Source: Yersinia vastinensis (GTDB lineage Bacteria > Pseudomonadota > Gammaproteobacteria > Enterobacterales > Enterobacteriaceae). From it: DNA of 64,000 nucleotides. Shown here in pieces: positions 43,407-52,520 of the stretch. The notes below the pieces were generated by a model. That model did no database searches and had not been told where the DNA came from. It was given only the letters and a program-made list of their open reading frames with translations. A program made the translations under genes and the position numbers. Location: positions 1-64,000 of the forward strand of contig NZ_CACVAF010000015.1 in the NCBI RefSeq assembly GCF_902726565.1. The letters are read 5' to 3'. Every line of letters begins with the position of its first letter. Position 1 is the stretch's first letter.

Positions 43407-43430
43407 GAAGGGATCCATTGATCCCTTCTT
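43407..43430. terminator. Bidirectional terminator between xni and rlmM
   Basis: A perfect 9-bp stem GAAGGGATC/GATCCCTTC (43407-43415 with 43420-43428), loop CATT. T-rich sequence follows on the plus strand (TTTAAAT) and GCTTTTATAT on the minus strand. It can end both convergent genes. Confidence 0.75.
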
Positions 43431-43460
43431 TAAATATAACACTACGCCAACGTTATTGAG

Positions 43461-44567
43461 CTAGTTACGCTCATCTCGGCGGCCAGGCACGCCTGACCAG
43501 ATTCGCCGTACATGTACCGTAACTTCTTCACGGTCATGATAAAGTTGCTTGGCCTGAATATGCGCGTTGATGCCATTTTCTTTCAGTTGCTCATCCATCA
43601 TTTCCAGATTCTCTGAAACAACTTCAAAACGCTTTTTCATCGGTAACTTCAGATTGAAAATAGCTTCACGGCACCACCCGTTAACTAACCACTTAGTGAT
43701 AAGTTGGGTCACCTTGGCCGGTTTCTCGACCATATCGCATACTAACCAGTAAATATTGCTGCGCGTTGGCTCATATTTAAAACCATCAACGCGATGATGT
43801 GTTACCTGCCCGGTATCCATCAGACTTTGTGCCATTGAGCCATTATCAATAGCCTGAACCATCATGCTGCGCTGCACTAATTGATAAGTCCAACCACCGG
43901 GGCAAGCCCCTAAATCAACAGCATGCATACCACTAGCTAAACGCTCGTCCCATTCATCCGCGGGGATAAATACGTGGAAAGCTTCTTCCAATTTTAAGGT
44001 CGAACGGCTTGGTGCCTCTGAAGGGAATTTAAGGCGTGGAATTCCCATATAGAACGGCGAGTTATTGTTGCTATAAGAATAACCAACATAGCAACAACCA
44101 GAGGCAATAAAGAACACATGCACAACTGGACGATGAGGATTCTCACGGGCAGAGAGAATTTTCTGTTCACGCATAGCATTACGCAGCGGCACTGTCAGCT
44201 TACGACAGAACTTAAGTAACTCTTTGCTTTCATTAGTATCTGCAACTTCAACACGCAGTTCGCCCGCTTTTTCAATAACCCCCACCAACATGCCAACAAT
44301 AGGTGAGACGCGATCTTCTGGCGGTAAATCTTTTAATAACTCACCCACCACCATCATCTGGCGGGCGAAGATCAATTCACGGAATGGGACTTCACGAATC
44401 AGACGATCCGCATCTTCCAATTGATAGCATTCAAACAACACATAACCGCTATTTTCTTTGACTCGCGCAAAGCCAAAGATCTCAAGTTGGGCTGCCTTAG
44501 CAGTAATCTCTGCCGCACACTCTTTCTCAAAGCCAGAGCGGCAATACAAAGCAATCTTATTATTCAT
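43461..44567 (-). CDS. rlmM: 23S rRNA (cytidine-2498-2'-O)-methyltransferase
   Basis: RlmM (YgdE) methylates the 2'-O of C2498 in 23S rRNA. The 368-residue protein has an N-terminal THUMP domain and a C-terminal Rossmann methyltransferase. The SAM motif is [15 protein letters not shown], and K-D-K-E-like residues lie in [13 protein letters not shown] and [10 protein letters not shown]. Its start overlaps the ygdD stop by 8 bp. Length equals the family (366). Confidence 0.95.
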   Translation of the reverse strand: MNNKIALYCRSGFEKECAAEITAKAAQLEIFGFARVKENSGYVLFECYQLEDADRLIREVPFRELIFARQMMVVGELLKDLPPEDRVSPIVGMLVGVIEKAGELRVEVADTNESKELLKFCRKLTVPLRNAMREQKILSARENPHRPVVHVFFIASGCCYVGYSYSNNNSPFYMGIPRLKFPSEAPSRSTLKLEEAFHVFIPADEWDERLASGMHAVDLGACPGGWTYQLVQRSMMVQAIDNGSMAQSLMDTGQVTHHRVDGFKYEPTRSNIYWLVCDMVEKPAKVTQLITKWLVNGWCREAIFNLKLPMKKRFEVVSENLEMMDEQLKENGINAHIQAKQLYHDREEVTVHVRRIWSGVPGRRDERN

Positions 44568-44961
44568 GGCGTTCTGCCCTTTTTCTTAGACGCAGCGCGC
44601 CAATCAACATCAAAATCCATCCCGCCAGAAAACATACTCCGCCAATTGGCGTGATATATACCCACAATTTCAGGTGTGATAGAGCCAGGCAGTAGAGACT
44701 GCCGCTAAAGAGTAGTGTTCCAAGTGCTAACAAGGCTCCACTCCAATAAAACCAAATACTTATCTGCCGTTGCATGGCAACAGCCAGTGCCAGGATTGCC
44801 AACGTATGGAACCCCTGATACTCCAGCCCGGTACGAATCCAAGCCATCTCATTTGGCCCCAAAGAGGCATTCAATACATGGGCACCAAAAGCGCCAAAAG
44901 CCACATAGAAAAACCCGCTCAGGGCGGCAAATATCAGCATTAAACGACCATTCATCGTCAT
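44560..44961 (-). CDS. ygdD: DUF423 inner membrane protein YgdD
   Basis: The 133-residue protein is a DUF423 member with about four predicted membrane segments ([19 protein letters not shown], then [14 protein letters not shown]-like, [19 protein letters not shown], and [15 protein letters not shown]). Function unknown. Two Mets (residues 1 and 3) could start it. It overlaps rlmM by 8 bp and follows gcvA by 51 bp, as in E. coli. Confidence 0.92.
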   Translation of the reverse strand: MTMNGRLMLIFAALSGFFYVAFGAFGAHVLNASLGPNEMAWIRTGLEYQGFHTLAILALAVAMQRQISIWFYWSGALLALGTLLFSGSLYCLALSHLKLWVYITPIGGVCFLAGWILMLIGALRLRKRAERHE

Positions 44962-45012
44962 TAACCTTAAATTAGATAGAGTTATCGTTAAATCGCCTAG
45001 TGATAATCAAAA

Positions 45013-45930
45013 TTAGTTGTCATAGCGAAAGCGTAACTTTTCCTGTTCGCTAGCAGCTCTTGCCAGTATCCACTGACGAAAGGCGGCTATTTTACCCAGT
45101 TCTGCCTGACTGTCATGACAAACCAGATAAAAAGCATTTTTACTTACCAGCACATCATTAAACGGACACACTAATCGCCCGGCTTCGATCTCGGACTGCG
45201 CCATCACGTTATTCACCAGCGCAATACCTTGCCCATGAACAGCGGCCTGAACCACCATCGCACTGTGGCTAAATATCGGGCCTTGTTGCACATTAATTTG
45301 TGGTACACCCAGTTGACGGGTATACGCCATCCAATCTCGGCGGGAAGTATCATGCAATAGGGTGTGATAAGCCAGATCTGATGGCACTTTTAACCCATGT
45401 TCGCCCATTAACAGGCTCGGTGCGCACACGGGAAGCAAGAATTCGGCATATAAACGTTCAGTGCGCAAGCCGGTCCAATTTCCTCGGCCATAAAATATCG
45501 CCACATCCACATCATCGGCAAGTTTATCTTCTTCACGGTCAACGGCTTGGATTCTGACATCAATACCGGGATAAGCCGCATTAAATCCAGACAGGCGAGG
45601 AACCAACCATTGGATAGCAAAACTAGGGGGAAGGCTGACGGTCAGGGCACCTTTCGCACTGCGCGCCTGTAATTTTCGCGTGGCTTCATTGATGGAAGTA
45701 AAAATCTCTTTGATATCGAGATAGTAACTCTGCCCCTCTTCGGTCAGTAATAAAGAGCGATTACGGCGACGGAACAGTTTTAGTCCAAGAAAATCTTCCA
45801 GTGACTTTATCTGGTGGCTAACAGCCGCTTGAGTGACAAATAATTCATCAGCAGCTTTAGTAAAACTCAGGTGGCGTGCGGCCGCATCGAAAACCCGCAG
45901 AGCATTCAGTGGTGGTAATCGTTTTGACAT
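45013..45930 (-). CDS. gcvA: LysR-type regulator GcvA of the glycine cleavage system
   Basis: GcvA activates gcvTHP and gcvB when glycine is present and represses with GcvR when it is absent. The 305-residue protein has the LysR helix-turn-helix (FTKAADELFVTQAAVSHQIK, residues about 22-41) and a periplasmic-binding-like effector domain. Length equals E. coli GcvA. It is divergent from gcvB, its known target, with 127 bp between the two starts, which also holds the shared control region. Confidence 0.95.
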   Translation of the reverse strand: MSKRLPPLNALRVFDAAARHLSFTKAADELFVTQAAVSHQIKSLEDFLGLKLFRRRNRSLLLTEEGQSYYLDIKEIFTSINEATRKLQARSAKGALTVSLPPSFAIQWLVPRLSGFNAAYPGIDVRIQAVDREEDKLADDVDVAIFYGRGNWTGLRTERLYAEFLLPVCAPSLLMGEHGLKVPSDLAYHTLLHDTSRRDWMAYTRQLGVPQINVQQGPIFSHSAMVVQAAVHGQGIALVNNVMAQSEIEAGRLVCPFNDVLVSKNAFYLVCHDSQAELGKIAAFRQWILARAASEQEKLRFRYDN

Positions 45931-46022
45931 GAATTGGATACTTTTTTATAACGGCTCATCGCGAGATGAAACCCTTTGTTTACTTATTAGTTTTTGTAAT
46001 CCGAGACATTATAAATTGTCCG

Positions 46023-46051
46023 TTGAGGATGTGCCAGTAAATACCTATAGT
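46023..46051 (+). promoter_or_regulatory. gcvB promoter
   Basis: TTGAGG (46023-46028) and TATAGT (46046-46051) are 17 bp apart, and the inferred start (A at 46058) lies 7 bp after the -10. GcvA sites should lie just upstream in 45931-46022; I did not assign them base by base. Confidence 0.85.
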
Positions 46052-46057
46052 GACGGC

Positions 46058-46262
46058 ACTTCCCAAGCCGGAACGAAAAGTAGGTTTAGTATCCAGGTAC
46101 TGAAATGCTTTTGGCTTTGTGGTTGTGATGTTGTGTTTGCAAATGGTCTGGTGTACCAGACATAGTAGCCAAGCTACTGTTTTTTTTCACTTCCTGTACA
46201 TTTACCCTGTCTGTCCATAGTGATTTTATGCAGCACCGCAATTTTTGCGGTGCTTTTTTTTT
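46058..46262 (+). ncRNA. gcvB: GcvB small regulatory RNA
   Basis: GcvB is an Hfq-dependent sRNA that represses many amino acid and peptide transporter mRNAs. The sequence begins ACTTCCCAAGCCGGAACGAA, as E. coli GcvB does apart from a few bases. It has the GU-rich R1 seed (about 46119-46140, GGTTGTGATGTTGTGTTTG), and an internal stem AGTAGC/GCTACT followed by Ts. The conserved R2 block CACTTCCTGTACATTTACCC and the final terminator GCACCGCA/TGCGGTGC with nine Ts complete it. The 205-nt length equals E. coli. It is the main content of the 45931-46366 gap. Confidence 0.95.
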
Positions 46263-46366
46263 GCCCTATTTTGGGGCTGACTTATGTTCAATAGACCTAA
46301 ATGTAAGCGCCCGCTTTATATTGCACAGAGCAAAAGCTTAAATTTAAGTAGTACGAAGGGGATCAA

Positions 46367-46588
46367 CTAATTACCTTCAGCCATCTCTTTCACTTCTGAA
46401 CGATTAATTTGCTGCTCAGTGCCATTGGCATCGGTATAGCTTATCATCCCTGTTTCATCATCTACTTTAGGTTTACCATCAGCAACGATAGTGCGACCAT
46501 CATTCGTGTGCATAACATAGTTGCTTGAACAGGCTGCTAAGGTAAAAGTGAGCATAAGTGCAGAAATTACGGCAGCTGTCTTTTTCAT
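46367..46588 (-). CDS. YgdI/YgdR-family small lipoprotein
   Basis: A 73-residue DUF903 lipoprotein. The start at 46588 (MKKTAAVISALMLTFTLAAC) is followed by a lipobox TLAAC with C20 lipidated; an upstream ATG adds 27 residues with no signal-peptide logic. The mature part is the small SH3-like fold of the family (NYVMHTNDGRTIVADGKPKV, then DETGMISYTDANGTEQQINR). It corresponds by position to E. coli ygdI. Function unknown. Confidence 0.88.
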   Translation of the reverse strand: MKKTAAVISALMLTFTLAACSSNYVMHTNDGRTIVADGKPKVDDETGMISYTDANGTEQQINRSEVKEMAEGN

Positions 46589-46770
46589 GGGTGACTCCTT
46601 GCAGATTAAAATGCTGAAAAACTCGTTTCCATTACCAGACAAATGGTTATGTCCGTTACTATTCAGCATAACTCGCTCATGTCATATTGCCAGCCATCAG
46701 GGCCATTAGTCGGCTGATTATGGGCAAAATGAGACAGTTCCGAAGCCAATTAAAGGATATAAACAACAAT

Positions 46771-47976
46771 ATGAAGGCTTTTAATCCAACAGATTTTCGC
46801 CAGGAATTCCCGGCAATCAACGACGAAATAATCTATCTGGACAGTGCAGCAACAGCGCTGAAGCCACGCGCCATGATTGAGGCTACTCAGCTGTTTTATC
46901 AGCAAGATTCTGCAACTGTGCATCGTAGCCAGCATCAATCGGCGCTATCATTGACTGTTCGTTTTGAAGAAACCCGCCAACAGGTAGCTGACTTTATCAA
47001 TGCGCCGGATGCAGAAAATATCATTTGGACACGAGGGACAACTGAGGCCATTAACTTAGTAGCACAAAGCTACGCTCGGCCTCGTCTACAGGCAGCGGAT
47101 GAAATCATTGTCAGTGAAGCAGAACATCATGCGAACTTAATACCCTGGCTTATGGTTGCCGAACAGACCGGGGCCAAAATAGTTAAATTACCCATCGGTC
47201 CGGATAATCTGCCGGATTTACAGCAATTGCCACGGTTACTCAATAAGAAAACTCGGCTCTTAGCGCTGGGGCAGATGTCTAATGTGACTGGTGGTTGTCC
47301 GCAGTTGGCTCAGGCCATTGAACTCGCCCATCAGTATGACTGCATTGTGGTCGTGGATGGTGCACAAGGTATCGTTCATAGCCCCGCCGATGTTCAAGCT
47401 CTTCATATTGATTTTTATGCATTTTCTGCCCATAAATTATATGGACCAACAGGCATTGGTGCCCTGTACGGCAAATCTGAATTACTGAGCGAAATGCCCG
47501 CATGGCAAGGCGGCGGGAAAATGCTGACACATGCTTCATTCAGTGGTTTTACTCCTCACGAAGTACCATACCGTTTTGAAGCGGGTACGCCCAATATTGC
47601 TGGTGTGATTGGTCTCTCAGCAGTTCTCAGTTGGCTCGAACATATTGATTTGGAAGAGGCCGAAGCTTATAGCCAAAGTTTAGCCACCTTAGCCGAGAAT
47701 AAACTGGCTAACTTGCCGGGTTTTCGTAGCTTCCGTTGTCAGCAATCAAGTTTACTCGCGTTTACATTTGATGGTGTTCACCACAGCGATTTAGTGACGT
47801 TGCTCGCCGAACAAGGTATCGCACTGCGAGCTGGGCAACATTGTGCCCAACCATTAATGGCCGCGTTGGGCGTGAGTGGTAGTTTGCGTGCATCTTTTGC
47901 CCCCTACAATACCGAGAACGATGTTGAAGTCCTGTGCTCTGCAATCACCAAAGCGCTCGCGCTATTACAAGATTAG
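46771..47976 (+). CDS. csdA: Cysteine desulfurase CsdA
   Basis: CsdA takes sulfur from cysteine and passes it to CsdE and onward to TcdA (CsdL). Starting at 46771 (MKAFNPTDFRQEFPAINDEI) it has 401 residues, the family length. A longer in-frame ORF begins 28 codons upstream without family support. The PLP Lys lies in FSAHKLYGPTGIG and the catalytic Cys in LRAGQHCAQPLM. RBS AAGGA at 46753-46757 is 13 bp away, which is long. csdE is 51 bp downstream. Confidence 0.95.
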   Translation: MKAFNPTDFRQEFPAINDEIIYLDSAATALKPRAMIEATQLFYQQDSATVHRSQHQSALSLTVRFEETRQQVADFINAPDAENIIWTRGTTEAINLVAQSYARPRLQAADEIIVSEAEHHANLIPWLMVAEQTGAKIVKLPIGPDNLPDLQQLPRLLNKKTRLLALGQMSNVTGGCPQLAQAIELAHQYDCIVVVDGAQGIVHSPADVQALHIDFYAFSAHKLYGPTGIGALYGKSELLSEMPAWQGGGKMLTHASFSGFTPHEVPYRFEAGTPNIAGVIGLSAVLSWLEHIDLEEAEAYSQSLATLAENKLANLPGFRSFRCQQSSLLAFTFDGVHHSDLVTLLAEQGIALRAGQHCAQPLMAALGVSGSLRASFAPYNTENDVEVLCSAITKALALLQD

Positions 47977-48027
47977 GCGCTAACAGCTTATAATTTCGAA
48001 TAATTTAACTAACCATAAAATGAGAAG

Positions 48028-48468
48028 ATGATGATTGCTCCACACCCATTTGGCCACGATATTACCGCAGCTCATCTGCTTGAAACATTCAGTGCTCAGA
48101 AACAGTGGGAAGATCGTTATCGCCAGTTAATCTTGCTCGCCAAGCAATTACCACCACTGCCTGAGTCATTAAAGCAAAATGAGTTGGAACTCACAGGATG
48201 TGAAAACAGAGTGTGGCTTGGGCATGAACGCCTGCCAGACGGCAGCTTACATTTCTATGGTGACAGTGAGGGGCGGATTGTTCGTGGATTATTGGCAGTT
48301 ATTTTAACGACTGTAGAAGGCAAAACTCCAGAGCAGGTATTGGCGCAAGACCCCTTGATACTGTTTGATCAATTGGGATTACGCCAACAGTTAAGCACTT
48401 CACGTGCCAGCGGTTTACAGGCGCTGGCACAAGGTGTCCAAACCATTGCCGAAAAATACACTAACTAA
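48028..48468 (+). CDS. csdE: Sulfur acceptor protein CsdE
   Basis: CsdE is a SufE-like protein that stimulates CsdA and accepts sulfur on a conserved Cys ([12 protein letters not shown]). The 146-residue length equals E. coli. The remaining SufE fold is seen in [18 protein letters not shown] and [17 protein letters not shown]-type segments. Two adjacent ATGs could start it. It follows csdA and converges on tcdA (csdL), with which it works. Confidence 0.94.
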   Translation: MMIAPHPFGHDITAAHLLETFSAQKQWEDRYRQLILLAKQLPPLPESLKQNELELTGCENRVWLGHERLPDGSLHFYGDSEGRIVRGLLAVILTTVEGKTPEQVLAQDPLILFDQLGLRQQLSTSRASGLQALAQGVQTIAEKYTN

Positions 48469-48516
48469 TTGAAGTAACAAGATTATTTTGTTAACCGCAC
48501 ACATATACCTGAGTAG

Positions 48517-49326
48517 CTATTGTACCTGGCGTGCGGCTTTCGCCATCATTTTCTTCAATGCGTGTGAGACGGCGACAAAGCCAAATGTGGCGGTAACCAT
48601 CGTCGCCGAGCCGAAACCTGAAGTGCAATCCATCTTCTTCGGCCCTTCAGCAGTACTACGGGATGCGCATACAGAACCATCACTTTGTGGGTAAACCAAG
48701 GGTTCGCTGGAGAAAACACAATCTATCCCCAATTTCCCTTTGCTGTTTTTCACCACATTGAAATCATTCTTCAGTCTTTCTCGCAATTTCGCTGCCAGTG
48801 GGTCTTGAATTGTTTTCGCCAGATCCACCACTTCAATGCGGGTAGGGTCGATTTGTCCACCTGCTCCCCCCGTCGTCACTACTGGGATTTTATAGCGACG
48901 GCAATAAGACAATAGCGCCGCTTTTGGCCTTACACTGTCAATAGCATCAATAACATAGCTAAAATTGTTATCTAAAAGTTCTGCAACATTATCTGCAGTA
49001 ATAAAATCATCAATACAAGTTACTTTGCATTCCGGATTAATAGCCAGAATCCGTTCTGCCATCACTTCGGTTTTGGCCTGCCCAACATTGTGCCGTAAAG
49101 CATGGATCTGGCGATTAGTATTGGTAACGCAAACATCATCCATATCAATCAAAGTAATTGCACCAATGCCAGTGCGTGCCAATGCTTCTGCCGCCCATGA
49201 ACCCACGCCACCAATACCGATGACACAAACATGCGCTTGTGAAAAAAGCGTCAGCGCCTGCTGTCCATATAGACGTGCTATACCACCAAACCGCTGTTGG
49301 TAAGCTTCGGAATAGGTTGTGCTCAT
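48517..49326 (-). CDS. tcdA: tRNA threonylcarbamoyladenosine dehydratase
   Basis: TcdA (CsdL) cyclises t6A37 to ct6A in ANN-decoding tRNAs, using ATP with CsdA/CsdE as helpers. The 269-residue protein is an E1-like adenylating enzyme: the nucleotide loop is GIGGVGSWAAEAL near residue 38, the Asp/Asn/Arg segment is IDMDDVCVTNTNRQIHAL, and TGGAGGQIDPTRI is conserved. The C-terminal hydrophobic part may associate with the membrane. It converges on csdE. Confidence 0.95.
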   Translation of the reverse strand: MSTTYSEAYQQRFGGIARLYGQQALTLFSQAHVCVIGIGGVGSWAAEALARTGIGAITLIDMDDVCVTNTNRQIHALRHNVGQAKTEVMAERILAINPECKVTCIDDFITADNVAELLDNNFSYVIDAIDSVRPKAALLSYCRRYKIPVVTTGGAGGQIDPTRIEVVDLAKTIQDPLAAKLRERLKNDFNVVKNSKGKLGIDCVFSSEPLVYPQSDGSVCASRSTAEGPKKMDCTSGFGSATMVTATFGFVAVSHALKKMMAKAARQVQ

Positions 49327-49382
49327 CGACTTGTTACCTTCATAACCTTATTACCTTCACAACTTAGAAAAACAATACGAAT

Positions 49383-49404
49383 GCAAAAGCGGCCCATTGG
49401 CCGC
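49383..49404 (-). terminator. Terminator after mltA
   Basis: GCGGCC (49389-49394) pairs with GGCCGC (49399-49404), loop CATT. Minus-strand TTTTGC follows. It lies about 25 bp after the mltA stop and before tcdA. Confidence 0.7.
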
Positions 49405-49429
49405 CTGAGAAAAATAAAAACCACTCTAT

Positions 49430-50602
49430 TTATTGGCCCTGATTACTCACTAATAGAGACGGGTTTTCACCCGATGGCGCCGTTGCCTTATTACCTTGAT
49501 AAGCCGTAAACAGTGGCCCACCACTTTGGGCATTTTTCAGCACCCAAACTCGGCCATAATGGTTGTAGAAACCAGCAGCTTGTCCTGCGTCGTGCCCAAT
49601 CCCCTGATAAATATCAAAGTGTTGACCTTTAATTGCACCACCTACATCCAAAGCGACCATCAAGCGCATCTGGTACTGGCCGGTAAATTTCCCCTGATTA
49701 TCCAACAAAGGGACTTCTGCCAGCAATGTGGTTCCCGGTGGGATCAGTGAACGATCTGAAGCGACCGAAGCTTTGGCAATCAATGGCACAGCGCTGGCAC
49801 CTTTCACGGGCGCATACATTTCCGGTTTGAAGAACACAAAGGACGGGTTTTGCTCTAATAACTCTCTGACTTCAGCTTCACTGTGAGTTTCAGCCCAGTG
49901 GCGAATCGCTTGCATTGACATATCAGCTTTGGCAACTTCGCCGCGATCAATCAAGACCTTACCAATACTGCGATATGCATGGCCATTTTTACCCGCATAG
50001 CCGAAGAAGGTCAGAGGCCGGCCATCACCAAAATCAACATAGCCACTGCCCTGTACTTCCATCATAAAATTATCCACCAATGAATTGGTATAGGCGATAA
50101 CTAAATTACGATTATCCAGAGCACCTGCATAAATAGCCGCCCGATCAGGTAAACGGCGCTTTCCTTTGGCTGGCATGCGGTAAAGTGGGTGGCGGAACTC
50201 ACCTTGTGGAGTGTAACGCGCCTGAAGTACCGGGGTGTAGTAGCCGGTAAATTGCACGTTACCAAAATTATCGACCCCTTCCATCTGATAGGCATTTAAC
50301 CCAAACAAACTTAATTTACTGGTATCAGCGCCTGCTAACATCCAATTTTGAACCGCATTGAAAGTATTGCTATTACGGTTATAGAGACCCGGTGAAGATT
50401 GGTTAATCACATTCACCTGATCAGAATAATCTTTTGCGTTGACTGGCTTACCTGTCGCGTTCGGCTCATTCACCAGTTCCAGTGATTGCTCCAGACGCCC
50501 ATCCTTATATTGCTGCCCGCGATCTGTTGGGCGCGATTGGCAACCGGCCAATACAGCAATCATTATTCCACTCAGTAGGTATTTGCCCCAACGACTCGTC
50601 AT
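49430..50602 (-). CDS. mltA: Membrane-bound lytic murein transglycosylase A
   Basis: MltA is an outer membrane lipoprotein that cleaves peptidoglycan to 1,6-anhydromuropeptides. The 390-residue precursor has a lipoprotein signal with LAGC (C21), then the MltA domain (FTGYYTPVLQARYTPQGEFR, and GSGYVDFGDGRPLTFFGYAG) and the C-terminal 3D domain (VALDVGGAIKGQHFDIYQGI), named for its catalytic aspartates. It is slightly longer than E. coli MltA (365), through the N-terminal linker and C-terminal tail (GENPSLLVSNQGQ). Confidence 0.95.
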   Translation of the reverse strand: MTSRWGKYLLSGIMIAVLAGCQSRPTDRGQQYKDGRLEQSLELVNEPNATGKPVNAKDYSDQVNVINQSSPGLYNRNSNTFNAVQNWMLAGADTSKLSLFGLNAYQMEGVDNFGNVQFTGYYTPVLQARYTPQGEFRHPLYRMPAKGKRRLPDRAAIYAGALDNRNLVIAYTNSLVDNFMMEVQGSGYVDFGDGRPLTFFGYAGKNGHAYRSIGKVLIDRGEVAKADMSMQAIRHWAETHSEAEVRELLEQNPSFVFFKPEMYAPVKGASAVPLIAKASVASDRSLIPPGTTLLAEVPLLDNQGKFTGQYQMRLMVALDVGGAIKGQHFDIYQGIGHDAGQAAGFYNHYGRVWVLKNAQSGGPLFTAYQGNKATAPSGENPSLLVSNQGQ

Positions 50603-50776
50603 TTCACGCCTTCTCTTACTTATTTTATCTACTGGCGAACGATAACAAACGCCTATAGATAAAGGAATCAGCAGGTGGAAAAAAATCCCCTTGGCATGGT
50701 TGTGGGGAAAAAGGAAACAGATAGTTGATAAATTAATCGAAAAACCCTATTTACCCTAATTAAGTGGCAAAACTAC

Positions 50777-50804
50777 TTGCAACAGATCTCATCCAGAGTA
50801 TAGT
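50777..50804 (+). promoter_or_regulatory. Promoter of the initiator tRNA gene
   Basis: TTGCAA (50777-50782) and TATAGT (50799-50804) are 16 bp apart, followed by the GC-rich discriminator GCGCTC. The start would be near 50811, just before the mature tRNA. The form fits a stringently controlled stable-RNA promoter. Confidence 0.85.
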
Positions 50805-50817
50805 GCGCTCAATCGGA

Positions 50818-50894
<77 letters not shown>

Positions 50895-50923
50895 ATTCTT
50901 AATCATCTTTATATCGCTATAAG

Positions 50924-50945
50924 ACACCCTCAAGGGTGTTTTTTT
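50924..50945 (+). terminator. Terminator after tRNA-fMet
   Basis: ACACCC (50924-50929) pairs with GGGTGT (50934-50939), loop TCAA, followed by seven Ts. Confidence 0.9.
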
Positions 50946-51034
50946 GTTTCTGGCGTCCAATCGACGATAAACGTATCCCTAAGCAGGGCTATCCTAGTCC
51001 TGCTATATATCAGTCAATGACCATGTGCCAAAGA

Positions 51035-52285
51035 CTAAAGCCGTGCCATCGCCCCACCATTAGCAAAATAAGCTTTGATACCCGCAAAGATAGACTCCGC
51101 AATTTGCTGCTGGAAATGGCTAGTTCGCAATTTTCGCTCTTCTTCCAAGTTGCTGATAAACGCCGTTTCAACCAAAATTGACGGAATATCCGGTGCTTTC
51201 AATACAGCAAAACCAGCCTGATCAACACTATTCTTGTGAAGCTTATTGATTTTCCCCATACGGTTTAGCACTTCTTTGCCAAATTTCAGGCTGTCATTGA
51301 TGGTTGCAGTTTGCAGTAAATCAATCATGGTATGGTCCAAATAGCGGTCCCCACTCTTACTGACCCCACCAATCTGGTCGGCTTCATTCTGTGTTTGAGC
51401 CAAGAAACGTGCTGCGGTACTGGTTGCCCCCTTGGTCGATAATGCAAATACTGAGGAGCCTCTGGCAGCTCGATTAGTGAAAGCATCGGCATGGATCGAA
51501 ATGAATAAATCTGCACGTAGCTTACGGGCTTTAGCCACCCGCACTTTCAAAGGAATAAAGACGTCTTCATTGCGGGTCATAAACACCCGCATATTTGATT
51601 CTTTCTTTATCAATGCCTGCAACCGCCGGGCAATTTGCAGCACAATATCTTTTTCGCGAGTTTTATTTCGACCAATAGCACCGGGGTCTTCTCCGCCATG
51701 CCCAGGGTCGAGCATGATAACAATGGGTCTATCTCGCCCTGCTTTACCCGCTTTAGGCGCTTCTGCGGGCAATGTGCGCTCCACATTGCCTTTATTGTAA
51801 TCCTCTAATAACGCCAGCAGCGGGTCATCCTCTGCCGAGGTTGTCCCCTCTTGCGGATACAAATCGACGACTAAACGATTTTTGAATTCTGCAAAAGGCT
51901 TAAGCGTAAATAATTGTGGGCTGATGCTTTGCTTCAACTCCAGTACCAGTCGGACAGTGTTTTTATCAAACTGCCCTACTCGCGCCTGCTTTAAGTAAGG
52001 ATCACCGGACTGTACTTGAGTGCTAATTTCTTTCAGAACGCTATTGAGGTGCACACCTTCTATATCCACCACAATCCTATCTGGGTTCGTCAAAGCGAAC
52101 TGACGATATTTAAGTGGCGTATTGGATTCCAGCGTTACCCGGGTATAGGTTGAGGAAGGCCAGACCCTAACAGCAATAATATGTGAGGAAGCAGCAAATC
52201 CAACCCGGGTGACACTAAGCATCCAGGCTGCGGCAGCACCTTGTAGTAGACGGCGACGCCCAGAATTATGATTTGAATCTGCCAT
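51035..52285 (-). CDS. amiC: N-acetylmuramoyl-L-alanine amidase AmiC
   Basis: AmiC cleaves septal peptidoglycan, activated by NlpD, to separate daughter cells. The 416-residue precursor has a twin-arginine signal ([16 protein letters not shown]), so it is exported folded by Tat. An AMIN domain (about residues 35-150) targets the septum. The amidase_3 catalytic domain includes [15 protein letters not shown] and [18 protein letters not shown], which hold zinc ligands, and [10 protein letters not shown] with the catalytic Glu. It is divergent from argA. Confidence 0.96.
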   Translation of the reverse strand: MADSNHNSGRRRLLQGAAAAWMLSVTRVGFAASSHIIAVRVWPSSTYTRVTLESNTPLKYRQFALTNPDRIVVDIEGVHLNSVLKEISTQVQSGDPYLKQARVGQFDKNTVRLVLELKQSISPQLFTLKPFAEFKNRLVVDLYPQEGTTSAEDDPLLALLEDYNKGNVERTLPAEAPKAGKAGRDRPIVIMLDPGHGGEDPGAIGRNKTREKDIVLQIARRLQALIKKESNMRVFMTRNEDVFIPLKVRVAKARKLRADLFISIHADAFTNRAARGSSVFALSTKGATSTAARFLAQTQNEADQIGGVSKSGDRYLDHTMIDLLQTATINDSLKFGKEVLNRMGKINKLHKNSVDQAGFAVLKAPDIPSILVETAFISNLEEERKLRTSHFQQQIAESIFAGIKAYFANGGAMARL

Positions 52286-52470
52286 GTAACTCCAAAGTAA
52301 CTACCAAAATATGAATAAAAATCGAACAAAAAAAATTAACGAGGAAAAACTTTAACTAATCGCCCCCCTGCTGTCATCAGAAAAACATTTTTATGTTATT
52401 CAATTTATTAATACACATGTGCCATACATATGCATTTAATAGCAATTTCCTGCTTGCCATCTTGATCAAA

Positions 52471-52509
52471 AAAGAATAAAAATACAAAAATATCGAATAA
52501 AAATTCAAA
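52471..52509 (+). promoter_or_regulatory. Tandem ARG boxes (ArgR operator) upstream of argA
   Basis: Two 18-bp boxes with cores GAATAAAAATAC (52474-52485) and GAATAAAAATTC (52495-52506) have starts 21 bp apart, giving the 3-bp gap typical of paired ARG boxes. A candidate promoter TTGCCA-17-TAAAAA (52454-52482) overlaps the first box, so ArgR-arginine would block it. The surrounding amiC-argA gap is strongly AT-rich. Confidence 0.82.
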
Positions 52510-52520
52510 GAGGGTCTGCC

